A stretch of DNA of 64,000 bases from JASDSY01 sp041441465 (GCA_041441465.1 JASDSY010000011.1:23264-87263), one strand, 5' to 3'. Positions 35,645 through 46,480 are shown, counted from the stretch's first letter. Translations and numbers: made by a program. Notes: generated by a model from the letters alone, not told the origin.

Positions 35645-37363
35645 ATGAATTCATCCACATTTATGGGCCTTGTCAATAATGCCGCGCTTCTTCTGGCACT
35701 CGGTGTTTTATATGACTTTACGATATCAAAATCCAGGATACTTGTTTTACAGGTAACCGTAGGAATCATATTAGGATTGATGTCTATCGCCGTAATGATG
35801 AATCCGTGGGTTTTTATGCCCGGATTAATTTTTGACACGCGTTCGATCCTTTTAGGTATTGCCGGTCTTTTTTTCGGCACAATTCCTGTCTCGATCGCAG
35901 CCGTTTTAGCCGGATTATACAGGGCATTTCTCGGCGGCAGCGGAATCTGGGCAGGTGTCGCCACTATTTTATCTACCGCCTTGTTAGGAATAATATGGCA
36001 TAACCTTTATAAAAATAAACTCGACCGCATTTCACTGTTCGAGCTTTACAAATTCGGAGTGGTTCTTCATGTCGTAATGCTTTTATGCCAGCTTTTAACG
36101 CCAGGGCCGGCATCTATAAACTCGCTTTCAAAAATCATCCTGCCGGTATTGATTATTTTTCCGATCGGCACCATGCTACTCGGCCGAATAATAATGGAAA
36201 GCAATATAAAGCTTCGAATAAAGGAAGAATTAGCGCGTAAGCAGACAATGCTTTTAGAAATATTAAATTCAATTCCGCATTCGGTGTTCTGGAAAGATTG
36301 CAACGGCATTTATCAGGGCTGTAATAATGCTTTTGCCCGAGATATCGGCATTGACTCGCCGGACGATGTAATCGGAAAAACTGATTTTGACCTGCCCTGG
36401 CCTAAAGATGACGCTGTAAGTTACAGGAAATATGATAATGAAGTCATAACAAGTAAATTAATAAAAAAGGACATTGTCGAACCATTAAAATCATCTGAAG
36501 GCAAACAATATTGGATAAAAACAACCAAAGTGCCTCTAATTAAACAGAATAACGAAGTTTTCGGAGTGTTAGGCCTGTATGAGGACATAACCCAAAAAAA
36601 AATCGAGGAAGCTGAACTTTTAAAAGCCAAAGAAATGGCCGAGGCAGCCAATATCGCCAAAAGCCTGTTTTTAGCCAATATGAGTCATGAAATCCGTACG
36701 CCGATGAATGGAATAATGGGATTTTCAAACCTTATGGCTTCAACCCATCTTACCGCAAAACAAAAAGAATATAACGATATTATCATAAGCTCTTCAGAGC
36801 ACCTTCTGGAACTTATAAATGATATTCTTGATTTTTCAAGGCTCGAAGCTAAAAAAATCAAACTTGTAAAAAAAGTTTTTAATATAAAAGAAGAAATCAA
36901 TAACTTGACATTAATTTTTAAAGAGCAAATAAAAAATAAAAAAATCGAATTAAAAATCGAAATTGATAATAAAATAACTTACAATGTCATAGGTGATCAA
37001 CTTAGGTTTAAGCAAATCCTTATTAACCTTCTGACGAACGCCATTAAATTTACCTATAAAGGCACTATAACGATTAATGCCTGCCAGGTGTCACTGTCAA
37101 ATAATATCGCTAAAATTTCAATTTCAGTAATCGACGAGGGAATTGGAATACCGAACGACAAAATTGACGAGATTTTCGAAATGTTTCACCAGCTCGACGG
37201 TTCATATACAAAGCAAAGCGGCGGAGCCGGCATAGGCCTTTCAATCGTTAAAAACCTTGTCGAATTAATGAACGGAACCATAAAAGTTAAAAGTGAAGTA
37301 GATAAAGGCAGCTGCTTTACCATTGAAATTCCATTCGAACTCAATAGTGAAAGCGACGCGTAA
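35645..37363 (+). CDS. Membrane PAS histidine kinase (5TM-LYT-like)
   Basis: A 572-residue sensor kinase. The N-terminus holds five to six helices (about 1-195) with the [23 protein letters not shown] pattern typical of the 5TM receptor (LYT) domain. It is followed by a PAS domain (about 210-330: [24 protein letters not shown]) and a coiled coil. HisKA has phosphoacceptor His in [11 protein letters not shown] (near residue 347), and the HATPase domain shows [16 protein letters not shown] and GAGIGLSIV. No receiver follows, so a separate response regulator must exist elsewhere. ATG 35645 is eight bases after AAGGA; an ATG two codons earlier is too close to the SD. The gene ends before a bidirectional terminator. 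Confidence 0.92.
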   Translation: MNSSTFMGLVNNAALLLALGVLYDFTISKSRILVLQVTVGIILGLMSIAVMMNPWVFMPGLIFDTRSILLGIAGLFFGTIPVSIAAVLAGLYRAFLGGSGIWAGVATILSTALLGIIWHNLYKNKLDRISLFELYKFGVVLHVVMLLCQLLTPGPASINSLSKIILPVLIIFPIGTMLLGRIIMESNIKLRIKEELARKQTMLLEILNSIPHSVFWKDCNGIYQGCNNAFARDIGIDSPDDVIGKTDFDLPWPKDDAVSYRKYDNEVITSKLIKKDIVEPLKSSEGKQYWIKTTKVPLIKQNNEVFGVLGLYEDITQKKIEEAELLKAKEMAEAANIAKSLFLANMSHEIRTPMNGIMGFSNLMASTHLTAKQKEYNDIIISSSEHLLELINDILDFSRLEAKKIKLVKKVFNIKEEINNLTLIFKEQIKNKKIELKIEIDNKITYNVIGDQLRFKQILINLLTNAIKFTYKGTITINACQVSLSNNIAKISISVIDEGIGIPNDKIDEIFEMFHQLDGSYTKQSGGAGIGLSIVKNLVELMNGTIKVKSEVDKGSCFTIEIPFELNSESDA

Positions 37364-37394
37364 TTCCGAATACTTAACTTTATATTCATTTAAA

Positions 37395-37438
37395 TAAAAA
37401 AGCCGCCTTAAATTTAATCTTTAAGGACGGCCTTTTTT
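37395..37438. terminator. Bidirectional terminator between convergent genes
   Basis: GCCGCCTTAAA pairs with TTTAAGGACGGC (one bulge) around TTTAATC, flanked by A- and T-runs. It lies between the kinase gene and deoD. Confidence 0.85.
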
Positions 37439-37472
37439 ATTTGTCTTATTTTTGGATTTTAATTAACGCTTT

Positions 37473-38174
37473 TTATAAAGCGGCTTCAGCGGCGATTTCG
37501 ATCATTTGAGTAAATGTTTTTTCGCGTTCTTCCGAAGTTGTTTTTTCGCCTGTTATGAAGCTGTCGCTTACTGTAAGTATGCTTAAAGCCTGCGCCTTAA
37601 ATTTAGCTGCGATAGTATAAAGCGCGGCAGTTTCCATCTCAACAGCTAATACGCCGTATTTAGCCCATAACTTCCATGAGTCTTTATCGTCATCATAAAA
37701 TGTGTCTGCTGAAAATACGTTGCCTACTTTAACGTCTATTTTTTTTGAAATAGCTACGTCATACGCTTTTTTTAAAAGATCGAAATCGGCGCACGGAGCA
37801 TAGTCCATACCTTTGAAACGTAATTTATTAACCGCCGAATCCGTAGAGGATGTCATGGCGAGTATTACATCCCTGATTTTTACTTCAGGCTGGTATGAGC
37901 CGCAAGAACCTATTCTTATAACTTTTTTCACGTCATACGAAGCTAAAAGCTCGTTGACGTAAATTGAAATCGACGGAATACCCATGCCGGTTCCCTGGAC
38001 TGATATTAATTTGCCTTTATATTTTCCCGTATAACCATACATTCCGCGAATTGTATTGTAACAGGTCGCATCCGTAAAATATTTTTCAGCTATGTATTTA
38101 GCGCGCATCGGATCTCCGGGCAATAACACCGTTGAAGCTATTTCTCCCGCTTTAGCGCCTATATGAATACTCAT
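37473..38174 (-). CDS. deoD: Purine nucleoside phosphorylase DeoD
   Basis: Cleaves purine (deoxy)nucleosides with phosphate to base and (deoxy)ribose-1-phosphate. The 233-residue length and the motifs are those of the hexameric bacterial class. They include [26 protein letters not shown], the phosphate-binding [11 protein letters not shown] and [19 protein letters not shown], and the ribose site VEMETAALY followed by LTVSDSF. The active-site Asp near 204 is present in VSDS. GGAGG precedes the ATG. It stands alone rather than in a deo operon. With the secreted endonuclease I it could support nucleotide scavenging from outside DNA. Confidence 0.96.
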   Translation of the reverse strand: MSIHIGAKAGEIASTVLLPGDPMRAKYIAEKYFTDATCYNTIRGMYGYTGKYKGKLISVQGTGMGIPSISIYVNELLASYDVKKVIRIGSCGSYQPEVKIRDVILAMTSSTDSAVNKLRFKGMDYAPCADFDLLKKAYDVAISKKIDVKVGNVFSADTFYDDDKDSWKLWAKYGVLAVEMETAALYTIAAKFKAQALSILTVSDSFITGEKTTSEEREKTFTQMIEIAAEAAL

Positions 38175-38292
38175 GTTCCTACCTCCGTATTTTTTTATTT
38201 TTTATTTTTAAAATTAAATTCGGATTAATATATACTATTACGGATTAAATTTCAAGCTTTTTTTTATATCAATCCAGCTTTTTATTTTTTAC

Positions 38293-38320
38293 TTGACAAA
38301 TTCTCTTTTTGATTTATAAT
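38293..38320 (+). promoter_or_regulatory. Sigma-70 promoter
   Basis: A perfect TTGACA (38293-38298), a 16-base spacer and a perfect TATAAT (38315-38320). The start codon at 38413 is about 90 bases downstream. Confidence 0.8.
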
Positions 38321-38412
38321 AACGATACACAAAAATTGCCGCTAATCATAATTAGTACATAAGTAAACCAAAATCTAATTTGTAGAATCACTCAATACTT
38401 TTGAGGTTTAAA

Positions 38413-39342
38413 ATGATAAAATTCAGGTTTTATGATTATTCGTTTAAAATAGGCTTTTTATTGGTAATATTAGCTTTTTTTGCCGGATTTCTAGGCAATA
38501 AATATCAAAGTCTTGCGTTCACCTTAAACTATTATCAATATATTTACGTCCTCGTAATTGTCTTTGCAGGCATAAATTACGGCATGATCGGGGGATTTTT
38601 CACTTCGACGTCGATATGCATAATCCATGTTATCGGACTGGTGGCCAATCCCGCTTATTACAAAGCCGATCCTATACAGGTCAATTACAACATCCAGCTT
38701 CTTTTTTTCACATGCCTTGGAATAATATCCGGCCTGAGCTACGAATGGATGTCAAAATACTGTTCAAACATAAATAAAAGCTTGCAGGAAGCGAATAAAA
38801 AGCTTCAGGCGTCGTCTTCCGCGCAGCCTGCACCCGCAGCAACAAATACCGTCCAGCCTATGCCGGCGCATAACGATTCTTCTGTTAAATTTTACAATTA
38901 CACCTACCGGTTCAGCAAGCTTATAAGCCAGGCAAACTCGGCTGACGGTATAACTGAAGCAGTTATCAAAACTCTCGCCGCGGATTACAGCATCAAGGAA
39001 TTGGCGGTATTTTCGGTATCGGAAAGAGGCCGGAAGCTGACCGGAAAAGCCAAGAAAAATCTCCAATTTATTGAAAAAATCGAAGAATTTGAAATAAATT
39101 TCGGGGAAGGTTTGATAGGAAAATCGGCGTCAACCCAAAAAGTGATAGTCAATGAAACAGCCGATCCGCGGACAAACGACTGGCAAATAGCGATTCCATT
39201 AACAGCGCACGGCAATTTGCACGAGGTCATAGGCGTCGCAAAATTAAAATCAATATCGATGATAGGCCAGGAAGATACGGAATATCTTTCAAGAATGGCT
39301 GAGTTAGCTTCAATCGCTCTTGAAAGATATTCGTCGAAATAA
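38413..39342 (+). CDS. Four-helix membrane GAF protein
   Basis: A 309-residue protein with four hydrophobic helices in residues 10-115 arranged as in membrane sensor kinases (FAGINYGMIGGFFTSTSICIIHV). A coiled coil and an Ala/Pro-rich linker (about 130-165) follow. The C-terminal GAF domain (about 170-305) includes LAVFSVSERG, FGEGLIGKSAS, DWQIAIPLTAHG and VIGVAKLKS. No kinase, cyclase or other output domain follows, so it is a sensor without a visible effector. It may act through protein contact. ATG 38413 has GAGG six bases upstream; a TTG four codons earlier overlaps the SD. A consensus promoter lies upstream, divergent from deoD. Confidence 0.85.
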   Translation: MIKFRFYDYSFKIGFLLVILAFFAGFLGNKYQSLAFTLNYYQYIYVLVIVFAGINYGMIGGFFTSTSICIIHVIGLVANPAYYKADPIQVNYNIQLLFFTCLGIISGLSYEWMSKYCSNINKSLQEANKKLQASSSAQPAPAATNTVQPMPAHNDSSVKFYNYTYRFSKLISQANSADGITEAVIKTLAADYSIKELAVFSVSERGRKLTGKAKKNLQFIEKIEEFEINFGEGLIGKSASTQKVIVNETADPRTNDWQIAIPLTAHGNLHEVIGVAKLKSISMIGQEDTEYLSRMAELASIALERYSSK

Positions 39343-39438
39343 TTAATTGTATATTTCAGGGTAGTTCTTATTTAAAAAGATAATAATGTCCGGCTTATTA
39401 AGAACCCGTAAAAAGCCTTTCAGTGTCGGAGTCGCACA

Positions 39439-40284
39439 TTAAGCGCAAAGCAATATGCGTTCGTCAGGGTTGCTTTCGATAGCGCGTTTTAATTTTTCAA
39501 TTGCCGATGCTTCCAACTGGCGTACTCTCTCTCTTGAAATACCGAGCATATCGGCCACTTCCTGATGAGTTTTATACACGTTATCTAAAAGGCCGAATCT
39601 TAATATCATAGTTTCCTTTTCGCGCCCGGTAAGGTATTTATCTAGAAATACCTGGATTTCTGACATCGCCAGATTTGAAACAGCAATATCTTCAGGTTCC
39701 ATGCTTTCATTTTCGACAATAAACATGTTCTGGCAGTTTTTATCGATCAATTTTTCAATCGAACAGCTGTCATCAAAATACTGCATCAAATTTTCAATTT
39801 TATCCTCGTTAATTTTGATGAATTGCGAAACCGCCTTTTTATCGACTTCGCCTGTTTGCGTGACGTTATTATTCATGGCTTTTTTCAATTTATTTATTGT
39901 TTTGGAAATATTGACCGGTATTCTGATGAGACGCCCTTTGTTTTCGATCGAACGAATTATTTCCTGCTTGATCCAGAACGAAGCAAAGGTCGAAAATTTA
40001 AAACCAAGCGAAGGATCATATTTTTGAATGCTTTTAATAAGTCCGATATTGCCTTCCTGGACCATATCAAGAAACATGAGTTTATTATGAGCGTATCTTT
40101 TAGCGATTGAAATTACAAGTTTAAGATTGGATAATATTATTATCGAAATCGCTTCGCGACTTCCATTTTGTGCTTTAGGAAATAATTTAAGAAGTTCTTC
40201 TTCCGAAGGCGGCTCTATAAGCCTGATATCTGAAAAGTAATTCTCTACAAGCGCGTCAAAATACTGTGAATGCTCACCTGACAT
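39439..40284 (-). CDS. RNA polymerase sigma factor, sigma-70 family
   Basis: A 281-residue group 2/3-type sigma factor. Region 2 spans about residues 50-125 with SNLKLVISIAKRYAHNKLMFLDMVQEGNIGLIKSIQKYD and the -10-binding FSTFASFWIKQEIIRSI. A short region 3 follows (GRLIRIPVNISKTINKLKKA). Region 4 (about 215-275) has TGREKETMILRFGL and the -35-reading helix-turn-helix VADMLGISRERVRQLE. It lacks region 1.1 and is too short for the housekeeping factor, so it is an alternative sigma, nearest in shape to RpoS/RpoH or SigA-like group 2. No anti-sigma gene is adjacent. ATG 40284 has GGGA upstream; an ATG four codons earlier is also possible. Confidence 0.93.
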   Translation of the reverse strand: MSGEHSQYFDALVENYFSDIRLIEPPSEEELLKLFPKAQNGSREAISIIILSNLKLVISIAKRYAHNKLMFLDMVQEGNIGLIKSIQKYDPSLGFKFSTFASFWIKQEIIRSIENKGRLIRIPVNISKTINKLKKAMNNNVTQTGEVDKKAVSQFIKINEDKIENLMQYFDDSCSIEKLIDKNCQNMFIVENESMEPEDIAVSNLAMSEIQVFLDKYLTGREKETMILRFGLLDNVYKTHQEVADMLGISRERVRQLEASAIEKLKRAIESNPDERILLCA

Positions 40285-40296
40285 AGTACATCCCAT

Positions 40297-40627
40297 CCTT
40301 TAAATAATGCTTTGAATGTTTTACAACTGATTCAATAAAAAAATGTTACAAAATAAAATAATAAAGTTTAACGATAAATGCTCTGAATATATAGTACGAT
40401 TCTTCTTTAACTGCGTGATAATCAAATCAACGCTTATGCAATGAATAAAAAAATGTAAGTATAGTTTTTAATAAACAATATTAGTGCGATCGGGCATCCT
40501 GTTGAATTACCAATAAATTTTTCGGTATCGATTTCACACCGAATTAAAATGTTAATAAAATTTTCGTCATAATTTTAACAAACTTTAACAAAAACAAATT
40601 AATTAATTTTTCTAGTAATAATGGATA
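40297..40627. other. Divergent intergenic region
   Basis: About 330 AT-rich bases between the sigma factor gene and the HIT gene promoter. I see no open frame with an SD, no strong hairpin and no repeat. Confidence 0.5.
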
Positions 40628-40656
40628 TTGACTTTTAGGCAAAAATGTGTGATAAT
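40628..40656 (+). promoter_or_regulatory. Sigma-70 promoter of the HIT-tamB operon
   Basis: TTGACT (40628-40633), a 17-base spacer and GATAAT (40651-40656). The start codon lies only 15 bases after the -10, so the leader is very short and may lack an SD. None is seen before ATG 40672. Confidence 0.7.
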
Positions 40657-40671
40657 TTGCGGTGATAATAT

Positions 40672-41169
40672 ATGAAATACAAAAACTTATTTTCACCCAA
40701 CAAATTAAAATATGTCCTTGGAAAGGAGCGCCCGGCCGTGGATTGTATTCTCTGTTCCATAGTCAGCCGCGATCCTAAAGTAAAGCTTCTCGAGATCAAA
40801 AGAAGCGATAATTTCGTGGTCGCCGCCAACCTTTATCCTTTTAACGCCGGACATCTTCTGATATTCCCTATGAGGCACGTCGAAGATATAAGCGGTCTGA
40901 CAGGCGAGGAAGCTCTCGAAATGCATAACCTTTTAAATGAAGTCCTGACTGTATTAAGGCAGGAATATAACCCCGGCGGCTTTAACATCGGTTTTAATAT
41001 AGGCCGTTGTTCGGGCGCCTCAATTCCGCATATTCATATGCATATAGTCCCGCGGTATGAACGTGAACTGGGCTTCGCCGATATCGTCGGCGGCGCTAAG
41101 CTTATAGTTGAAAATCCTTCCACTACGATGAAAAAACTTAAAAAAGCTTTTAAATTAAAAAAAGGATAA
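40672..41169 (+). CDS. HIT family nucleotide hydrolase/phosphorylase
   Basis: A 165-residue histidine triad protein. It has an N-terminal metal-type C-x2-C (CILCSIV), the segment NLYPFNAGHLLIFPMRHVEDI (near residue 55), NPGGFNIGFNIGRCSGA (near 105) and the triad HIHMHIVPRYE (near 122). The C-x-x-C and the GGFNIGFN segment match the Ap4A phosphorylase/APA2-like branch (as in Rv2613c), so it probably splits dinucleoside polyphosphates or nucleotidyl conjugates. ATG 40672 directly follows a promoter with no SD, so translation may be nearly leaderless. An in-frame GTG at 40738 is much later and would cut the N-terminus. The tamB-like gene starts 10 bases after its stop. Confidence 0.9.
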   Translation: MKYKNLFSPNKLKYVLGKERPAVDCILCSIVSRDPKVKLLEIKRSDNFVVAANLYPFNAGHLLIFPMRHVEDISGLTGEEALEMHNLLNEVLTVLRQEYNPGGFNIGFNIGRCSGASIPHIHMHIVPRYERELGFADIVGGAKLIVENPSTTMKKLKKAFKLKKG

Positions 41170-41179
41170 TAATAAAATT

Positions 41180-44100
41180 ATGAATAAACCAGGAAAAATG
41201 CTAAAACTTTTTTTGGGTACTATCGGATTCGTTTTTTTTACGCTGGTAATATCCGTATACCTTTTTTCAAACACTTTTTTGAAATATTACCTGATGAATG
41301 AAATGAAACATCTTTTTCCAGGCAATTTTAAATTTTCATTCCTGGCGTCCGATCTGCTTTCGCATATTTCATTCAAAAGCGTTTTACTTCAAAACCCGCA
41401 ATTAAACTCGCCAACTGCGAAAAACGCTTCCGTAAATACCGACGAAATCAAGATCGCGTCCTTCGAACTTAACGGCTCGGTTTTAGACGCTGTCAGCGGA
41501 AATCCTAATTTTAATTTGAACTTTGCCGGACTCGACCTTACAATAAAATCTGACGGCCAAAAAGTCTACTTTCCGGAATGTTTAGGGCCTGAATTTCTTA
41601 ATTTCAATGAAAAAAATATGCAGAATCCTTTGAAAATATTTAAATACATATCATTCGAAGACTGCAAAATAAATATGATCGTATATTCAGATAATACATT
41701 TAAACATGTGGCACACAATATTGTTTTCGAAAAATTCACAGGCAAACTTCAGCCGACAGACGCTAAGTTCGAACATTTTACAGTCAAAAGCTCGTTTAAT
41801 TATTCAGACAAATTCATCACCCTCGAAAATATCAACTATAACGGAGATTTTGACTTTAACAAAATGGCTATGGCCGGCAAGCTTTCGATTAATGACGGAC
41901 GTGTCAATAATTTAAATAAATTGACCGGCAATGTTATAAAATTTAACGGAAATTATTCATGCAATTACGATTTTACCGTCCAGTTAAACAAACTCAACCA
42001 GCCGCTCGCGAACTTTTTGAACGGCAATGCCGAATTCAAGGTATCATCCTCGGAAGTTGCAATAACCGCGCCGATAATAGGCGATATTAAATTTACCGGG
42101 CTGAGCGGTCTTGCAATTTTGGATTCATCAACCTTAAAACTAAATTTTAAAGACTTTAAGGGAACGTTTATAAATTCACCGGTCACTGCCACGGGTGAAA
42201 TTGACATAACAACCAACAATATTAACCTTCACCTTAACGGCAGCGAATTAAAAATGCCGGGCCACCTCGAAAATTTTGCCGACGCTAATTTCAGCGGTGA
42301 TTTTTCCATTATCGGCCCGTTAAATGCCCCTGATTTTAAAATGCAGGCAAATTCCAAACTTGTCTTCTTTAAAAACATAGCGGGCTCAACGCTGGAAGTC
42401 GAAAATATCAACGCCGACCTGACTATAACACCTTCAACAATAGAATTAAAAAACTCGTCATTCAAATGCCTCGATACAGTTATATCCCTGGCCGCACGCG
42501 TCAACCTTAAAAGCTTTCTGACAAACGGCGATATCCTGATCAAATCGGCAGGTTCTAAGTTCTTTAACTTCATCGAAAAATCATTTAATTTTAAATTGCC
42601 TAAAATGCCGTCTGAAATTAAAAGCGCCGAGTTCGCATTCGAAGGTACATATCCTAATTTCATAGGCTTTGACGTAACCGGCACCGCCGAAGTGTCTAAT
42701 TATAAACTGCTCGGCGACGATGTGACTTTAAATACGGTTAACTTCAAAATGAAAAATGGTGAAATTAAAGCGCCGAACGTGAGACTCATAACAAAAGGCG
42801 TTGAAAGACGCAACGAAGTAACCGGCACATATAACATATTAAAAAATGAATATACTCTTGACGGTAAAAACCTTGTTTTTAATTCGGCATCACTGGCTGA
42901 AATCAAAGGAATGAACGAAATCGCCTCAAAATTTTCAGGGCTGCTGGCAGCATCCTTTAATATCAAAGGCTCAGGAAATTCACAGACAATAGATTTTTTC
43001 TCGAATCTCGAGCAGGTAAAAATCAATAAAAAAAATTACGGCATTAATGCCATAAAAGGCGAATTACTCTGCAAGAGCGGCAATCTTGAAGTTAAAACAT
43101 TAAAAATCAACGACAATATAAAGTTAAACCACGGCGAAATCGACAACAATCAAAATTTTAAATTAAATTTTGACCTTTACGAAGTTGACTTGAGCCAGCT
43201 TAAAAATTTCATAGATTCTAACGCGTTATCAAAAGCCGCTGGCCAGATAAACGGCAAACTTAACCTTGCCGGTAATTTAAAAGATCTCACCAAAACTACC
43301 GCGTTCGCCGAACTTACAAACGTCGAAATCAAATATCAGGGCTTAAATTTAAAAAATTTATCTACAGTGAAAATAAAAAACAATAACTCGCGAGTCGACA
43401 TTGAAAATTTCCACCTTGGAATAAACAACCATTCACTTAATATTAAAGGCTTCCTGGACTTCAAAGAGTCGGGCGAAGTTAGCCTTAACGTTAAACTTGA
43501 CGACACCGATTTAAAGGTCCTCAAGCTGTATTCCGGCAATTTAATAAAAGACGTGACAGGCAATATCGACGCTGAACTTTTGATAAAGGGCGAGCTTCTC
43601 AATCCTAAATTTGACGGTTATGCGAATATAACTGCCAAAACAATCAAATTCAATGATTTTTCGGAAGAAATAACCGGCGTGGATTTCCAGGCTGAATTAA
43701 AAAATTACGATGTAAAGATAAAAAGCGGTAAGCTCAAATTAGGCAAAGCTGACTGGATATTGAGCGGAAATTCGATAATAAATTACAAAGACTCTCCGCT
43801 TTACCTTGATTTAATTCTTGAATCAAAAGACTTTAAATATGAGATTGCCAAAAAAGCCATAGTGGAAGGTAACGCTCGTATAGGCATCAAGGGGGACTGT
43901 CTTAAACCGCGTGTTTATGGTTCATGCAGGCTTGAAAAAGGCAAGATCGAACTTACATCGGACATGCTTAAAACCAAAGTCGAACCAATAACGGTAGGTA
44001 ACATTGAATTGGACGTAATCATATTTGCCGATAAAAATATATGGCTTTCGAATAATTTTATAAATACCGAATTAAACGGTAAAATAACATTAAAAACCGC

Positions 44101-44740
44101 GAAAAATAAACTTGTTTATAACGGCGACGTAAGCACGATCAGGGGAACCGCAAATTTTAACCGCCGCGAATTTAAAATAACAGAAGGCAAGATTTTATTT
44201 AACAGCAATCCGTTATTCGACCCGCTGTTTAAAGTCAAAGCCGATACTAAAATCGATATTTTTAAAATTAATCTTGACGTTTCCGGCAGCACCGCTAATC
44301 CGGACTTTAAGCTTTCGAGCCAGCCGGCGCTCACGCAGCCTGAAATTACGGCGCTTCTTACCACCGGCCAGACGCAAAATACCATAAACTCAAATGACGC
44401 AACCAAACTGCCGGCCAAAATGTATGCTGATTATCAAAAAGAACAGCTCCTCGGCGGAGTGAAAAATAAAGTAAAAGACGCTTTAAGTCTGGATGAATTA
44501 TCGGTAAAAACAGACGGCACAACCGAAAAAGGCGGGAAAATAGAAAACAGCGTATCTGTCGGAAAATATGTAAACGATAAATTATTCGTCACTTATACGC
44601 AAAACAAAGAAAAAGACGTCGACAAAAAAGTGAAGCACTATCAATTTAATTATAAAGTCGCGCCTAATGTCGATCTCGACCTTAAGGAAAGCAACACCGA
44701 AGGTTCTTCTATGGGCGTCAAAGTAAAGAAAAGCTTCTAA
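41180..44740 (+). CDS. TamB-like translocation and assembly protein
   Basis: A very long (1186-residue) protein with one N-terminal membrane helix (about 10-30, FLGTIGFVFFTLVISVYLF). A continuous series of amphipathic beta-strands follows, with many phrases such as GNLKDLTKTTAFAELTNVEI and LNPKFDGYANITAKTI, as in AsmA/TamB beta-taco proteins. The C-terminal 200 residues match the conserved TamB domain: IRGTANFNRREFKITEGKILFN, SGSTANPDFKLSSQPALTQPEITALLTTGQ and a VKVKKSF end. Such proteins bridge inner and outer membranes and help move phospholipids or insert outer membrane proteins. Its presence implies a diderm envelope. No tamA/Omp85 gene is adjacent. It follows the HIT gene by 10 bases, and gpmI follows 99 bases later. 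Confidence 0.9.
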   Translation: MNKPGKMLKLFLGTIGFVFFTLVISVYLFSNTFLKYYLMNEMKHLFPGNFKFSFLASDLLSHISFKSVLLQNPQLNSPTAKNASVNTDEIKIASFELNGSVLDAVSGNPNFNLNFAGLDLTIKSDGQKVYFPECLGPEFLNFNEKNMQNPLKIFKYISFEDCKINMIVYSDNTFKHVAHNIVFEKFTGKLQPTDAKFEHFTVKSSFNYSDKFITLENINYNGDFDFNKMAMAGKLSINDGRVNNLNKLTGNVIKFNGNYSCNYDFTVQLNKLNQPLANFLNGNAEFKVSSSEVAITAPIIGDIKFTGLSGLAILDSSTLKLNFKDFKGTFINSPVTATGEIDITTNNINLHLNGSELKMPGHLENFADANFSGDFSIIGPLNAPDFKMQANSKLVFFKNIAGSTLEVENINADLTITPSTIELKNSSFKCLDTVISLAARVNLKSFLTNGDILIKSAGSKFFNFIEKSFNFKLPKMPSEIKSAEFAFEGTYPNFIGFDVTGTAEVSNYKLLGDDVTLNTVNFKMKNGEIKAPNVRLITKGVERRNEVTGTYNILKNEYTLDGKNLVFNSASLAEIKGMNEIASKFSGLLAASFNIKGSGNSQTIDFFSNLEQVKINKKNYGINAIKGELLCKSGNLEVKTLKINDNIKLNHGEIDNNQNFKLNFDLYEVDLSQLKNFIDSNALSKAAGQINGKLNLAGNLKDLTKTTAFAELTNVEIKYQGLNLKNLSTVKIKNNNSRVDIENFHLGINNHSLNIKGFLDFKESGEVSLNVKLDDTDLKVLKLYSGNLIKDVTGNIDAELLIKGELLNPKFDGYANITAKTIKFNDFSEEITGVDFQAELKNYDVKIKSGKLKLGKADWILSGNSIINYKDSPLYLDLILESKDFKYEIAKKAIVEGNARIGIKGDCLKPRVYGSCRLEKGKIELTSDMLKTKVEPITVGNIELDVIIFADKNIWLSNNFINTELNGKITLKTAKNKLVYNGDVSTIRGTANFNRREFKITEGKILFNSNPLFDPLFKVKADTKIDIFKINLDVSGSTANPDFKLSSQPALTQPEITALLTTGQTQNTINSNDATKLPAKMYADYQKEQLLGGVKNKVKDALSLDELSVKTDGTTEKGGKIENSVSVGKYVNDKLFVTYTQNKEKDVDKKVKHYQFNYKVAPNVDLDLKESNTEGSSMGVKVKKSF

Positions 44741-44839
44741 AACTCAGGTATCGGCCAAACACTGATTCAGCCTGAATCGAAATAAAATAAAAAATTAAAA
44801 CTAAATAAAATCACATTAGAAAAGGCGGTATTACATTTA

Positions 44840-46402
44840 ATGACACACAAAAAAGTAATGTTAGTAATTTTAGACGGATTCGGATACAGCGAATCGGCGG
44901 ATGGAAACGCCATCAGATCGGCTAAAACGAATTTTATTTCAAGGATCTATGAGAAAAAAGAATTTCCTTTCACTTTAATTAAAACTTCAGGCATGGCAGT
45001 AGGACTTCCTGAAGGCCAGATGGGAAATTCAGAGGTCGGCCATACCAATATAGGCGCCGGCAGAGTCGTATATCAGGATTTTACACTTATCAATAAAGAG
45101 ATCGAAGACGGCAGCTTCTATAAAAATGAAGCTATTAACAGCGCTATCAATAACGCCAAGAAAAATAACACCGACCTTCATCTTCTCGGCCTTATTTCAG
45201 ACGGCGGCGTGCATTCGCACATCAACCATGTATTTGCGATACTCGAGTTATGCAAAAAAATCGGACACAATAAAGTATTCGTCCACGCGTTTATGGACGG
45301 ACGTGATACCTCTCCAAATTCCGGCGTTAATTACCTTAAACAGCTCGAAACGAAAATGCGCGAAATCGGAGTCGGAGAAATTGCGACCGTATGCGGACGC
45401 TACTATGCAATGGACCGTGATAAACGCTGGGACCGCGTCAAGCTTGCATATGATATGCTTACGCTCGGTGAAGGCGAAAAGGTCGCTAAAGCCGATATCG
45501 AGAAAATGATGAAAAATTGCTACGCAAATAATGAAACTGACGAATTTATAAAACCGAAAGTTATCTGCGGCGACGGCCACACGCCTTTGACTTCTATTAA
45601 ATCTAATGATTCTGTAATATTTTTCAACTTCAGGGCCGACCGTACGCGTCAGATGTCGACCGCACTCAATAAAAGCCGCGAGGATTTTAAAGAATTCGAA
45701 CGCAAAGCGATAACTGAAAATTTATATTTCGTAACGATGACTCAGTATGACGAAAAATATACATTCCCGGTAGCTTACAAACCGCGAGTTTTAAAAAATA
45801 TCCTCGGCGAAATAATTTCTAAAAACGGCTTGAAGCAGCTCAGAATCGCAGAAACCGAAAAATATGCGCATGTCACATACTTTTTCAACGGCGGCGAGGA
45901 AAAAGTTTTCGAAGGCGAAGAACGCGCCCTTATTCCGTCGCCTAAAGTCGCTACCTATGATCTCAAGCCTGAAATGAGCGCTTATGAGGTTACCGAGGAA
46001 CTTTTGAAACAAATCGAAAAAAATAAATTCGATCTTATAGTATTGAATTACGCGAATTGCGACATGGTCGGCCATACCGGCATTATTCCGGCCGCTCAAA
46101 AAGCAGTCGAAACAATAGATGCCTGCCTGCCGCGCATAATAGAAAAATTCCAGCAGGTATGCGGCGGAACCGTTCTTGTTACAGCTGATCACGGCAACAG
46201 CGAAAAAATGATAGATTACGAAACGCGCAAGCCGTTCACCGAGCATACCACCTTCGAGGTGCCTTTCATCGTTTTCGAAAAAGACGGATTCAAAGGCAAA
46301 TTGCGCGAAGGCGGCAAACTTTGCGATATCGCGCCGACAATACTGAAACTTATGAACATTGAAAAACCGGCCGAAATGGAAGGCTCGAGCCTTATAGTTT
46401 AA
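44840..46402 (+). CDS. gpmI: 2,3-bisphosphoglycerate-independent phosphoglycerate mutase
   Basis: Interconverts 3- and 2-phosphoglycerate in glycolysis. The 520-residue length fits the family (about 510). The alkaline phosphatase-like metal ligands are seen in VILDGFGYSE and GNSEVGHTNIGAGR (catalytic Ser near 61). Substrate-binding segments are ISDGGVHSHINH, HAFMDGRDTSPNSG, CGRYYAMDRDKRWDR, FRADRTRQM and NYANCDMVGHTG. The second metal site is TADHGNSEKM, then TTFEVPFIV. All expected residues appear intact. AAAGGCGG precedes the ATG by 11 bases. It is in the same direction as the tamB-like gene. The structured repeat copy B begins about 80 bases after its stop, with no separate conventional terminator seen before it. 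Confidence 0.97.
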   Translation: MTHKKVMLVILDGFGYSESADGNAIRSAKTNFISRIYEKKEFPFTLIKTSGMAVGLPEGQMGNSEVGHTNIGAGRVVYQDFTLINKEIEDGSFYKNEAINSAINNAKKNNTDLHLLGLISDGGVHSHINHVFAILELCKKIGHNKVFVHAFMDGRDTSPNSGVNYLKQLETKMREIGVGEIATVCGRYYAMDRDKRWDRVKLAYDMLTLGEGEKVAKADIEKMMKNCYANNETDEFIKPKVICGDGHTPLTSIKSNDSVIFFNFRADRTRQMSTALNKSREDFKEFERKAITENLYFVTMTQYDEKYTFPVAYKPRVLKNILGEIISKNGLKQLRIAETEKYAHVTYFFNGGEEKVFEGEERALIPSPKVATYDLKPEMSAYEVTEELLKQIEKNKFDLIVLNYANCDMVGHTGIIPAAQKAVETIDACLPRIIEKFQQVCGGTVLVTADHGNSEKMIDYETRKPFTEHTTFEVPFIVFEKDGFKGKLREGGKLCDIAPTILKLMNIEKPAEMEGSSLIV

Positions 46403-46480
46403 ATTTTTTATACCGGTTTTGACGCTTAATTTTTAATAACTACTATTTTTTTTGATAAGGGGGCAATAAGGTATTTATTC